Source: VFZP01 sp043755595 (GTDB taxonomy: Bacteria; Acidobacteriota; Terriglobia; Bryobacterales; Bryobacteraceae). Taken from it: DNA of 64,000 nucleotides. Where the stretch lies: positions 1 through 64,000 of the forward strand of contig JAYUSQ010000059.1 in the NCBI GenBank assembly GCA_043755595.1, given 5' to 3'. Both the position numbers and the translations under genes were made by a program. Under the pieces are notes generated by a model, which did not search any database, was not told the DNA's origin, and saw only the letters and a program-made list of their open reading frames with translations. Of this stretch, positions 1 through 7,740 are shown in pieces. Within the stretch, counting starts at the first letter, position 1; every line of letters starts with the position of its first letter.

Positions 1-2310
1 ATGGCTTGGGATCATACGCTCGAAGTCCTGGTTGGTCACCAGATACTTGTCCATCCGGAAGCCGCCGCAATCGACCATGTTGTCTTTGGTGTCGAGGCCG
101 TACTGCTTGGACTCGGTGAGGAATGCCTTCAACTGATCGCTGCCGCCCAGGGCTTCGACGAGTTCAACCGCTGACGCGAGTGACCGGGCATCGCGGTTGT
201 TGCGATTGCAGGGTTCGAATAGTGAGTCCAAAATCTTGCTTACGCGCTGATTGTTCCGGCACAGATCGGCAACTTCCTTAATCGCAGGTCCCGAGCCATC
301 GCCATAGTAACGGGCCAGGAAGCGCGTCAACGAGTCCAGCCATCCCGCGACGTTGCGCGACGCCTTCAAGGCTTCCATCGCAAATTCGACGCGATTCTCA
401 AGCAGTAGTTCCTCGAGCACGCTTTCCCGCGTCCACTTATCGACACTGGCGATGGCGAGATACATGGTCTCGTCCCACCCCGGCGGGTTCTCTTTCACCC
501 GTTTGGCCAAAGTTCCGGGAGCGAGATCGGTCACCAGACAGCAGCCGGCAAAGTATTCCTGGAACGTGCGATGAATGAATCGGTACGCCTCGTCGCCGTC
601 GGTGGAGCCCGTATCGTACACCAGGATCGCGTCGCGTTCGTGAAGCCGCTCTATGATTTCCGCGACCTTCCCTGTATCTGATGGACATTCCGCTTTAAGG
701 AATGTTTTCAGCCGGCCTTTTAGATCCTTCTCCGTGACGCGCAACCGGTCTCCGTCGGCGGCCATATCCGCATGATCCTGAAGTTCATAAGCGAGTTGGC
801 GGAGAAACTGTTCCTTGTGGTCAAGCGAGATCGGGCTTGCCTCAAGGTCTTTGCTCCACCGGTCGAGCAGTGTCTTCACGCACTCCTGATAGAGTTTGTG
901 GCGCGTATCCGGCAGCCCCTGCGTCATGAAATGGACGCGGATAATCATGGCCAGCAGTAACGTGGTGCCTGCCATTTCGGCCAAGTATGGACGGCTTCGG
1001 TCTTTCATCGCCATCAGCAGTTCCTCGGCCCGCTTCATCGCGACGGCTTGGTCCGTCCTAACGTACAGCGAGGCGGACTTTCGAATGATGCTTTCGATCT
1101 CGCGGGGGTTCAAGGCGCACAGTTCGTAGTGCGCGAGATCGGGAAACGTACGCGAGTCATGGTACGGCCGGGTTGAGACTATTACGGCACATGAGTCCGG
1201 CAGGTGCCCAACGAAGGTCTCTAGGTTCCGGGCCAGTTCGTTTCGTGAGTGTGAGCCTGCCTCGTCCAGTCCATCGAACAACAGGAGCAGACCGCCGGTG
1301 TCCGCCTCCCTCTCAAAAAAGCCGGGCGGTAGGTCGTGGAGTTGCAGCGCTGATTTGGCGTGTAATTCCAGGCAATGCCAAATCGAAGGTTGCTCGGCAT
1401 GGTCAATGGCTAACCTGCGAATGCGGTACAACACAGGCAGATAACGGCCTATCCCACTGGCCCAGTCGAGGTCCTTCGGAATCTCTTCTCGACAGGCTTG
1501 CCCTAGACCGTAGGCGGCTGCGGAAAATGCCAATCCCTGAAGCAACGTCGTCTTACCCGCACCAGGCTTGCCGACGATCAGCGCGCGCGGAGCCCGGTTT
1601 GGGTCCGCCAGAATCAAATTGGCGCCGATAGGGGCGCCGCCCGGATGATCGAGAGGTTGCAAGCGCGGCACTTCGAAGAGCTTCGTCATTTCGGCCTCTT
1701 TAATTCCGTCCGGTCCAGTTAAACCGATAAGCTCAATCAGGCGGTTTTGCTTGAAGACGGTTTCCAAGTATTTGCGGCGCCACGCCTCGTGGATTTTGAT
1801 CGAGTCGGGCTGAACGTGCCTTTCGAGCTTGCGCCACCAGCGGCGCAGCTTCATGCCTGCTTTGTCGGGCGCGGGCGCGCCTTCGGTTTCGAACAACTTG
1901 CGGAGTTCTTCGCTGAGTGCGTCGAAGTTCACTTCGGAAAGTTTGTTGCCCTTAACTTTGTCCAGTTCGTGTTTAACGAAAGGAAGGTTGAAGAACGCGG
2001 TGATCGCGGTTGCCGTCTGCTTGCCGTGATGGCCGAGGAACTGGTCCTTCCACTCAAGCATGAGTTCCCGCAGCGTCGCATCCTCCCAGCCGGCTTTGTT
2101 GTCGCCACGCTTGAAAGGCCACAACTCTCCGATCTGTTTAGCGATGACTCCGCTTGCAACCCTGCCTGCGAGTGCGCCGGCTGCGCCTCCGACAGGTTGG
2201 AGTACGTCATAAATCTGCTTGAGAGTTTCTGGCGTGAGGATTTCCGACACAACGGCAAGCGTACCAAAATCCGTGGGATTTAACTTGACTCGTTGCGCGA
2301 CACCCAACAC
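1..2310 (-). CDS. NACHT-type STAND NTPase, 3' end beyond window
   Basis: The reading frame is open from about 2310 down to base 1, so at least 770 residues are visible and the C-terminus is missing. Walker A GKPGAGKT lies near residues 247-254 and Walker B LLLLFDGLDE near 341-350, followed by a sensor strand VIVSTRPY. The helical part contains FIHRTFQEYFAG near 579-590, a hallmark of NACHT proteins. About 210 residues precede the NTPase and have no family I recognise; they include a Gly/Ala-rich helix near residues 40-60. Bacterial NACHT proteins are often antiphage sensors, with an N-terminal effector and a C-terminal sensor. No ATG is in place; GTG at 2310 or TTG at 2307 follow an in-frame stop at 2319-2317, so the start is approximate. 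An antiphage role is inferred from the family and from nearby antitoxin-like genes. The cut-off C-terminus, which would hold the sensor repeats, could change the subfamily call. Confidence 0.85.
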   Translation of the reverse strand, partial: MLGVAQRVKLNPTDFGTLAVVSEILTPETLKQIYDVLQPVGGAAGALAGRVASGVIAKQIGELWPFKRGDNKAGWEDATLRELMLEWKDQFLGHHGKQTATAITAFFNLPFVKHELDKVKGNKLSEVNFDALSEELRKLFETEGAPAPDKAGMKLRRWWRKLERHVQPDSIKIHEAWRRKYLETVFKQNRLIELIGLTGPDGIKEAEMTKLFEVPRLQPLDHPGGAPIGANLILADPNRAPRALIVGKPGAGKTTLLQGLAFSAAAYGLGQACREEIPKDLDWASGIGRYLPVLYRIRRLAIDHAEQPSIWHCLELHAKSALQLHDLPPGFFEREADTGGLLLLFDGLDEAGSHSRNELARNLETFVGHLPDSCAVIVSTRPYHDSRTFPDLAHYELCALNPREIESIIRKSASLYVRTDQAVAMKRAEELLMAMKDRSRPYLAEMAGTTLLLAMIIRVHFMTQGLPDTRHKLYQECVKTLLDRWSKDLEASPISLDHKEQFLRQLAYELQDHADMAADGDRLRVTEKDLKGRLKTFLKAECPSDTGKVAEIIERLHERDAILVYDTGSTDGDEAYRFIHRTFQEYFAGCCLVTDLAPGTLAKRVKENPPGWDETMYLAIASVDKWTRESVLEELLLENRVEFAMEALKASRNVAGWLDSLTRFLARYYGDGSGPAIKEVADLCRNNQRVSKILDSLFEPCNRNNRDARSLASAVELVEALGGSDQLKAFLTESKQYGLDTKDNMVDCGGFRMDKYLVTNQDFERMIPSH

Positions 2311-2352
2311 ACTCAATTAAGTGGGACTTGTAACCGGCTGCGAGGAGTAATC

Positions 2353-2508
2353 ATGGCAAAAACGAAGAAAGGCAAGCTCGGCGGATCTTTCGACGCGTTC
2401 CTTGCGGAAGAAGGGATCTTGGAAACGTGCGAGGATCTGGCCGTGCAGCAAATCGTAGCGGACCAGGCAAACGCCGCCGTGGAGAAGGATAGCCTTAAAG
2501 AAAGTTAG
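2353..2508 (+). CDS. Short HigA/Fis-type antitoxin-like protein, probably lacking its HTH
   Basis: This 51-residue protein starts at ATG 2353 behind GAGGAG. Its core, GSFDAFLAEEGILE, resembles the N-terminal leader of small antitoxin-like regulators usually labelled Fis family or HigA-like. Those proteins normally run to about 90-100 residues and carry a helix-turn-helix in the second half. Here the protein ends soon after that leader, so the DNA-binding part appears absent. No toxin gene is beside it. It diverges from the NACHT gene and its stop overlaps the convergent DUF433 gene by four bases. The family assignment rests on my recollection of the leader motif; a truncated relic is the likeliest reading. 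Confidence 0.5.
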   Translation: MAKTKKGKLGGSFDAFLAEEGILETCEDLAVQQIVADQANAAVEKDSLKES

Positions 2509-2699
2509 TTGCCTTTTGTCGATAGCGCCGCCTCTATGTGGCCGCGTGTAATTTTGGGGTACATCAGCAGAATCTCTTCCGTGGTTTCCCCCGCTGCCAG
2601 TTTCTCCAGAATCAGATAGACGGGAATGCGCGTGCCCTTCAGGCAAGGCTTGCCCATCATGACATCGGGACGGATCTCAATCAGCGCGGGTAAGTCCAT
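2505..2699 (-). CDS. DUF433 antitoxin-like protein
   Basis: A 64-residue protein with the DUF433 pattern: IRPDVMMGKPCLKGTRIPV, then a helix-turn-helix-like stretch with EEILLMYPKITRGHIEAAL. DUF433 proteins are predicted DNA-binding antitoxins (VapB45-like) usually next to a DUF5615 PIN-like toxin. No such toxin lies here: upstream is the triple-RidA gene, whose stop is nine bases before this ATG, and downstream is the convergent 51-residue gene. It may be transcribed with the RidA gene. It could be an orphan antitoxin that protects against a toxin elsewhere, or a relic. Confidence 0.75.
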   Translation of the reverse strand: MDLPALIEIRPDVMMGKPCLKGTRIPVYLILEKLAAGETTEEILLMYPKITRGHIEAALSTKGN

Positions 2700-2708
2700 A
2701 CTCGAATT

Positions 2709-3926
2709 CTACTTCACTAACACGAGCGATACTTCTTCCAGCTTCGGGAAGGTCCCATTGGCATTCCGCTTCCGCTCGACCGGCGCGAGCGGCGAAACCG
2801 TCGTCCGCGTGGGCGGCATCGCACCGAAGTATTTGGCGTAGATCGCGTTCATCTTGCCGAACTCATCCAGGTTATCCACGTAGACATTGCTCGCGACGGC
2901 GTTGTCAAAGCCGATCCCCGCTTCCTCCAGACCATCCAGTAAGTTACGCATCGACATACGCACCTGATCTTCGACGTTGTCGGCGAAGATGCCTCCGTTC
3001 ACGCCAGGAATGAAGCCGGACTTAGCTGAGCAATACAGCGTCGTATCCGCCCACACACACGGGCTGGCGGTTGCGCTGGGCGCCATATTCTTTGGCCGCA
3101 CGGCGCGGCGCTTGGACAGATCCTTGACCGCCACTCCCGTGAACTCGATGTTGGCGCCGTGTGGCAGGAACGACACGGCGATCGTCGCGCGCGCGGGCGT
3201 GTTGCCATGCTCGAAGTGCTTGGCGTAGATCTCGTTCATCACGCTCATCGGCACGGCGCTGGTCAGATACGGATTCATGAAAACCATATGGCGGAAGTCC
3301 ATGCCGGCCGCGGTCAACACGGTCTTGACGCGATCGAGCGCCAGTTGCACCTGCGCGGCGGGAGTCTCGGGAATCGCGCCCGAAACGCCGTCGCGGCCAA
3401 GGAGCCCGGAGATATAAAGCCGGTCGCCCACCATCATGCCGGGCGCGATGTTGATGGTCTTGGGAAAGCCCGCAGGCATGATCGTTCGCTTCTTCGCCAG
3501 GTCCGTGGTGGCGACGGCGCTGATCTCGACCGTCGTCTCCGTCGGCATGCGATGCAGGCCTAAGGTCGCGCGCGCCGGCGGGTTTTTCGCGAAGTACTCG
3601 CCCCACACCTTGTTCATCACCTCGTAGCTCACCGAAGGATGCAAGTAGACCTGCGTGTAGACGACGTGCTCCATCGTCAGGCCAGCGGCGGTGACGATCG
3701 CTTTTACGTTTTCGAGGCAAGTCCTCACGCGGCCCTCGGGCGTATCGGCGAACTTGCCCTCTGGATCGCGCGCGCCTTGGCCCGATACATAGAGGAAGTC
3801 ACCGGCCAGGATTCCCGGCGTGTACGGGCCTACCGGCTTCGGACCATTCGCAGGCACGACCGCTTTCTTTTCGACGGCGCTCAGCATGGCGCAAATCGCG
3901 AGAGACGCGAGAACAAGCTTCTTCAT
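2709..3926 (-). CDS. Secreted protein with three tandem RidA (YjgF/UK114) domains
   Basis: This 405-residue protein has an N-terminal signal peptide (MKKLVLASLAICAMLSA) followed by three RidA-like domains at about 25-145, 150-275 and 280-400. Each repeat keeps the family core: a GDFLYVSGQGA or GDRLYISGLLG type strand and, near the end, the arginine that binds the imine or carboxylate in RidA (ARATL, ARATI, TRTTV), followed by a Glu-containing strand (VEIS, IEFTG, LEEVS). RidA proteins hydrolyse reactive enamine/imine intermediates and form trimers of about 130 residues. Here three units are joined in one chain, so one polypeptide could build a pseudo-trimer. The signal peptide implies export, unlike cytosolic RidA. 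It sits just upstream of the DUF433 gene. Substrate unknown. Confidence 0.88.
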   Translation of the reverse strand: MKKLVLASLAICAMLSAVEKKAVVPANGPKPVGPYTPGILAGDFLYVSGQGARDPEGKFADTPEGRVRTCLENVKAIVTAAGLTMEHVVYTQVYLHPSVSYEVMNKVWGEYFAKNPPARATLGLHRMPTETTVEISAVATTDLAKKRTIMPAGFPKTINIAPGMMVGDRLYISGLLGRDGVSGAIPETPAAQVQLALDRVKTVLTAAGMDFRHMVFMNPYLTSAVPMSVMNEIYAKHFEHGNTPARATIAVSFLPHGANIEFTGVAVKDLSKRRAVRPKNMAPSATASPCVWADTTLYCSAKSGFIPGVNGGIFADNVEDQVRMSMRNLLDGLEEAGIGFDNAVASNVYVDNLDEFGKMNAIYAKYFGAMPPTRTTVSPLAPVERKRNANGTFPKLEEVSLVLVK

Positions 3927-3943
3927 ATTCAGACCCGAGGATA

Positions 3944-4450
3944 CTACGCGGGAGGAAGCCGCCGCATGCGCCGTTCCTCGAGGGCGAAGAAGATCAGGTA
4001 GGCCACACCCACTGACATCGGGATGATGCCGATCACCACCAGATTCGGCGGCGGCTCACGGCGCTGTTCGGCGCGCGCGATTTCGCGCTCCATCGCTTCG
4101 ACTTGCTCCGGCGTGGCCCTCAGGTCTTTCATGGATCGCGCGCGGATCAGCTTGTATTCCAGCCTCTCTCGCGGGCCGCGTTCGGCTTGCTGGAACAACG
4201 GAGAAGTCACAGCTAACGCGCCCGCCAGCGCTGCGCCGGCGCACAACCAAACTAAGCCGCGCAGTAGATAAACGCGATGGCCGAAGGCTGGCGCGGCGCT
4301 CAACAGGATCGGCTTGATATCGATGCCTTTGTCGATCGCGGCCATACGCTCCCGATGCAGCAATCGGGTCTGGTGCGCGCGCAGGCCCAGATAAACCAAG
4401 CCGAAAGCGCCGAACAGAATCATGACGGGAAGTATGAAAGACAGTTCCAT
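3944..4450 (-). CDS. DUF6249-like small membrane protein
   Basis: This 168-residue protein has an N-terminal membrane helix (residues 5-24), a second near 62-85 and a third near 133-155. Between them lies a charged region with a coiled-coil-like stretch (EQVEAMEREIARAEQRR). The pattern of an N-terminal helix, HRERMAAIDKGID and a C-terminal IPMSVGVAYLIFF helix fits the DUF6249 family, found beside ECF sigma genes. It diverges from the ECF sigma gene starting near 4557, with about 100 bases between. A link to the sigma factor is inferred from position only. It ends with an Arg-rich tail (EERRMRRLPPA). Confidence 0.65.
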   Translation of the reverse strand: MELSFILPVMILFGAFGLVYLGLRAHQTRLLHRERMAAIDKGIDIKPILLSAAPAFGHRVYLLRGLVWLCAGAALAGALAVTSPLFQQAERGPRERLEYKLIRARSMKDLRATPEQVEAMEREIARAEQRREPPPNLVVIGIIPMSVGVAYLIFFALEERRMRRLPPA

Positions 4451-4556
4451 GCTCTTTTCTCCTCGCCTGTTTCAGACCGGCGAAGCACTCGAAAGTTTCA
4501 TCGGCCGGTGTGAAACATTTCGGCCCACCCCGCCAGTCTAAACGGTGAGACTGAAA

Positions 4557-5003
4557 ATGGCTGACCAGGAGATCCGCGCGCTGCTGGACCGCCGGTGTTG
4601 GGATCAAGCCTTCGAGATGCCGGTCGGCGAGTATCAGGGAAGAGTCTTCCGCCTGGCCTATTCGATTCCGGGCAATCGCGCGTGGGCTGAAGACGCTGCC
4701 CAGGAGCCTTTCCTGCGGGTGTGGCGGGCGATCGAAACTTACAACGGCCGAGCGGCGGTGTCGACGTGGCTCTATGCGATCGCGCGGAATACGTCGCTCA
4801 GTCTGCGCGAATATCATGCGCGGCGCGAGATGACTGCGCTCGACGCAATTGCCGAACCTTCGGCGAAAGCGGAGAGCGGCGAACCGGAGGGCGAACAGGA
4901 ACTAGAAGTGGCCGCGATCTTGGCGGTCCCGGTGGGCACACTGAAGACTCATCTGCATCGCGCGCGCAAGCTGCTGGGCGCTAGGATAGAGGAGCGGGTA
5001 TGA
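4557..5003 (+). CDS. ECF RNA polymerase sigma factor with shortened region 4
   Basis: Region 2 is clear: YQGRVFRLAYSIPGNRAWAEDAAQEPFLRVWRAIETYN, then FSTWLYAIARN-like VSTWLYAIARNTSL, the usual core-binding and -10 recognition elements. After a Glu-rich linker the protein goes directly into EVAAILAVPVGTLKTHLHRARKLL, the recognition half of region 4. The usual first part of region 4 (LP-x-x-R-x-V-x-x-L..Y.E) of about 20-25 residues is missing, apparently by an in-frame deletion. The protein is 148 residues from ATG 4557, or 152 from GTG 4545. An ATGA overlap joins it to the next gene. Activity at -35 elements may be reduced. Confidence 0.85.
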   Translation: MADQEIRALLDRRCWDQAFEMPVGEYQGRVFRLAYSIPGNRAWAEDAAQEPFLRVWRAIETYNGRAAVSTWLYAIARNTSLSLREYHARREMTALDAIAEPSAKAESGEPEGEQELEVAAILAVPVGTLKTHLHRARKLLGARIEERV

Positions 5004-5194
5004 AGTACGACCGGCTGGATCAGGCGCGATTCCCCTATAACCCGAGCGACGGATTTGGCCGCCGAGTGCTCGCCGCCGCCCGTACCGAGGCGCGACCAAA
5101 GCGGCCGGCACTTTGGCCAGAGTTGCTGGATGGCGTAGGTTGGGTGGCCGCGATGTGGACGGGCGCGTTCCTGCTCCGCCAACTGCTCAGTTAG
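5000..5194 (+). CDS. Small membrane protein after ECF sigma gene (possible anti-sigma partner)
   Basis: A 64-residue protein that starts inside the sigma stop codon (ATGA overlap), so the two are translationally coupled. It has a basic N-terminal part and one hydrophobic segment at the C-terminus (DGVGWVAAMWTGAFLLRQLL). Size, coupling and topology suit a small anti-sigma-like or accessory protein, but no zinc-binding anti-sigma motif is present and I do not recognise a family. Its last four bases overlap the convergent regulator gene. Confidence 0.6.
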   Translation: MKYDRLDQARFPYNPSDGFGRRVLAAARTEARPKRPALWPELLDGVGWVAAMWTGAFLLRQLLS

Positions 5195-7044
5195 CGGGGT
5201 TCGCCGCCGCGCAAGTCCAGATTGTTCATCAGCCGGTGCAGATAATTCGGGTGGAGCTTCAAAAGCTTGGCCGCTTCGGTTACGCTGCCTGCCGCGCGGT
5301 CCAACGCTTGCACAACCAGCCGCTTCTTTACTTCAACCACCGCTGCGTGAAAGCCTTGATCGCCTAGCGCAACCACGCCCGCGCCTGAGTCGACAACCAT
5401 GTCGGGCAAATCCTCAGGCAGGATCTCATTCGCCGAGCCCAGCACCACGGCGCGCTCAATGGCATTCTCCAGCTCACGCACGTTGCCTGGCCAATCGTAG
5501 TGCAAGAGGCAGACCCGCGCCTGCTGAGAGATGCCTTCGACCGGCCTGCCGATTTGCCGCGCAAACCGCGAGGTGAAATAGGAGGCCAGCAGCAGGATGT
5601 CTTCGCGCCGGTCGCGCAGCGAAGGCAGATCGACCGCGACTACGTTGAGCCGATAAAAGAGATCCTGGCGGAAGTTGCCGGCCTTGATCGCGTCGGCCAG
5701 ATTACGGTTGGTGGCCGCCACCACGCGGATGTCAATCGGGATCGTGCGTGTGCCGCCCAGCCGTTCAAATTCGCGCTGTTGCAGCACGCGCAGGAGTTTG
5801 GCCTGCGTCGTCAGCGGCATTTCACCGAGCTCGTCCAGAAAAACGGTGCCGCCGTTGGCGATCTCAAACTTGCCCTTCTTCTGCGCGATGGCTCCGGTGA
5901 AGGCTCCCTTTTCGTGGCCGAAGAGTTCGCTCTCCAGTAGATGTTCGCCGAGCGACGCACAGTTGATCGCGATGAAGGGTTTTTCGGCGCGCGGGCTGTT
6001 GCGGTGAATCGCGCGGGCCACCAACTCCTTGCCGGTGCCGCTCTCGCCCGTGATCATTACGGTGGAAGGCGCGGGGGCGACGCGGGCGACAAAACGATAG
6101 ATCGCCTTGATGCGCGCGCTTTCGCCCACCATGTCATGGCGCAGATCGAGTTGCTCACGCAGCCGGTGATTCTCGGCTTCGGCTTGATCGTGCCGCCGCG
6201 CGGCTTCGAGCGCTAAGCCTGCGATGGCGCCGGCTGCTGCGGCTAACTGCTGATGATCGGCGTCGAAGCGCGCGCCGGGCCTGGCTTCAAGATAGAGCGC
6301 GCCAAAGGCTTGATCGCGCGCCGAGATGGGCGCGGCTAACACGCGTTCCTCGCGGAGCGTAGCTTCTTCCTTGATCGCTGCCCGGACGAACTCGTCATCG
6401 TAGGCTTGGTCTGATTCGGGGTCCGAAGTGAGCGTCCAAGGCTCTTCGTCCAGCCCGTCATAAAACAGGACGACGACGCTTCCAGCGACTTCCGGTATCG
6501 CTTCGCTCAAGGCGACCAGCAGACGCCGGGCGAGCGGCTCTACTCCGCGCTGGTCCTGTATCGCGGTGCTGATGGCGAGCAGCGCCGCTAACTCGCGCAC
6601 CGGACGCTGGCGTGATAGCGATGTCGCCTCCGCCGCCGCGCGGGGCAGGCGCACCGACGTTTGGGTGGCATAGGAATCGCGATGGATGGCGCGGGCCGGC
6701 GTGGATGACCCTTCTTTGCGTTGCCCGGGAACCTGCAGTACGAAGAGGGAACGTCCGGCTTGAATCCGGTCTTCGTGCGCCAGCGCCGCCTGATGCACAG
6801 GCACATCGTTGACGAAGGTGCCGTTGTGGCTTTCGAGATCTGCAATCGTGATCTCGCCCTCAGCCGATAACCGCACTGCGAAATGGCGGCGCGAGAGTGA
6901 GCCGTCCTGCATGGGGATATCGCACTTGGAATCGCGGCCCACTACGGTTTCAGACGCCACCAGCGGGAACTCGCGGCCACCGAAGGCGCCGCCAATACAG
7001 ATCAAGGTTGGAGCGGGCAAAGGCACTTCGAGTGAGAATAACAC
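5191..7044 (-). CDS. FHA-GAF sigma-54-dependent enhancer-binding regulator
   Basis: This 617-residue activator has four parts. An FHA domain covers residues 15-110 (VVGRDSKCDI, SLSRRHF, SHNGTFVN), which binds phosphothreonine. A GAF-like sensor lies at about 145-290. The AAA+ core at about 305-545 has Walker A GESGTGKE (333-340), the sigma-54 contact loop ESELFGHEKGAFTGA (near 372-386), Walker B GGTVFLDE and the arginine-finger region. A C-terminal Fis-type HTH ends with AAKLLKLHPNYLHRLM. It must activate sigma-54 promoters. The divergent gene at 7254 has a GG-N10-GC element at 7173-7186 and an inverted repeat at 7083-7100, so that gene is the obvious target. FHA input suggests control by a Ser/Thr kinase, usual for this class. 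Confidence 0.95.
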   Translation of the reverse strand: MLFSLEVPLPAPTLICIGGAFGGREFPLVASETVVGRDSKCDIPMQDGSLSRRHFAVRLSAEGEITIADLESHNGTFVNDVPVHQAALAHEDRIQAGRSLFVLQVPGQRKEGSSTPARAIHRDSYATQTSVRLPRAAAEATSLSRQRPVRELAALLAISTAIQDQRGVEPLARRLLVALSEAIPEVAGSVVVLFYDGLDEEPWTLTSDPESDQAYDDEFVRAAIKEEATLREERVLAAPISARDQAFGALYLEARPGARFDADHQQLAAAAGAIAGLALEAARRHDQAEAENHRLREQLDLRHDMVGESARIKAIYRFVARVAPAPSTVMITGESGTGKELVARAIHRNSPRAEKPFIAINCASLGEHLLESELFGHEKGAFTGAIAQKKGKFEIANGGTVFLDELGEMPLTTQAKLLRVLQQREFERLGGTRTIPIDIRVVAATNRNLADAIKAGNFRQDLFYRLNVVAVDLPSLRDRREDILLLASYFTSRFARQIGRPVEGISQQARVCLLHYDWPGNVRELENAIERAVVLGSANEILPEDLPDMVVDSGAGVVALGDQGFHAAVVEVKKRLVVQALDRAAGSVTEAAKLLKLHPNYLHRLMNNLDLRGGEPR

Positions 7045-7082
7045 GCGACTCTCCGTCTCGATAGCCGGTTGGATCGCTGGTT

Positions 7083-7100
7083 ACTCACTATTCGGTGAGT
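7083..7100. promoter_or_regulatory. Inverted repeat, candidate enhancer (UAS) for the sigma-54 activator
   Basis: ACTCAC at 7083-7088 and GTGAGT at 7095-7100 form a perfect 6+6 dyad with a six-base spacer. It lies about 85 bases upstream of the -24 element at 7173, a normal distance for an enhancer-binding site. It is just upstream of the regulator's own start. Binding by the regulator is inferred. Confidence 0.45.
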
Positions 7101-7171
7101 GTTCGGACGGCTTTGGCGCTGCAGGCCCCGGCAACTCCAGTGTTTCAATAATGGCGTCCGCCATGGCGAAG

Positions 7172-7187
7172 TGGCGCACAAGCTGCA
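7172..7187 (+). promoter_or_regulatory. Sigma-54 (-24/-12) promoter
   Basis: TGGCGC then six bases and TGCA: GG at 7173-7174 and GC at 7185-7186 with exactly ten bases between, as the sigma-54 consensus (TGGCAC-N5-TTGCA) requires. Transcription would start near 7198, giving a leader of about 55 bases with a strong ribosome site (AAGGAG) before ATG 7254. The adjacent divergent gene encodes a sigma-54 activator. Confidence 0.7.
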
Positions 7188-7253
7188 TTTATACATTGCG
7201 TCCGCCGGGCAAATCGAAAAAAGCCTGACGGCGGGAAACAAGGAGAAACTGCC

Positions 7254-7691
7254 ATGAAAACTACGATTTTGACCCTCGCCGCTGCCGCTGCCTCCGCCAT
7301 GTCGGCCCACGGCCAGATCCCGATGGGAACCAAGCTGATCGCCAACGTTCCGTTCACCTTTCATCAGGGTGACAACGTGATGCCTGCCGGACGCTACGAA
7401 GTAGCGAGCAGCCACACCAGCGCCGTGACGCTCAACAATCGTACCGCCAAGGTGTCGGCCATCGCGGTCGCCACTCGCCGCCCGTCCCAACCGTCGGTCA
7501 AGGGTTATTTGAGCTTCCGCTGCTACGGTGAATCGAACACCTGCTTCCTGCGTGAGATTGCCGCGCCCGACGTTGGGACGGCGATCAGGCTGGGTGAGGG
7601 CAAAGCGGAGAGAGAACATGCGCGCACCGCGGCAACGCCCCGGATTGCGGTGATCGAAGCCAACGTGAGCGCATCACGGACGGCCGAGTAG
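7254..7691 (+). CDS. Small secreted protein, family common in Acidobacteria
   Basis: A 145-residue protein with a signal peptide (residues 1-20, ending ...SAHGQ) and the core ANVPFTFHQGDNVMPAGRYE, seen in a large family of exported acidobacterial proteins of unknown function. The predicted mature protein is a small beta-rich domain with two cysteines (RCYGESNTCF) that could form a disulfide. AAGGAG lies nine bases before the ATG. It is the only gene downstream of the sigma-54 promoter at 7172-7187 and diverges from the FHA-type activator, so it is probably induced by a signal passed through that regulator. A stem-loop follows at 7707-7733. Confidence 0.8.
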   Translation: MKTTILTLAAAAASAMSAHGQIPMGTKLIANVPFTFHQGDNVMPAGRYEVASSHTSAVTLNNRTAKVSAIAVATRRPSQPSVKGYLSFRCYGESNTCFLREIAAPDVGTAIRLGEGKAEREHARTAATPRIAVIEANVSASRTAE

Positions 7692-7706
7692 CGAAAGTTG
7701 GGGACG

Positions 7707-7733
7707 AGAGGGGACGGTGCGAACCACCCCTCT
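7707..7733. terminator. Stem-loop between convergent genes
   Basis: AGAGGGG (7707-7713) pairs with CCCCTCT (7727-7733). Inside, GGT and ACC can extend the stem around a GCGA loop. It lies between two convergent genes, after the stop at 7691 and before the stop at 7741. There is no long U tract, so it is a candidate bidirectional terminator only. Confidence 0.45.
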
Positions 7734-7740
7734 TCGATTC

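Noticed and set aside
204..232. GGTTCGAAT-like string suggesting a tRNA arm
   Set aside because: It is inside the NACHT gene and no cloverleaf can be drawn around it.
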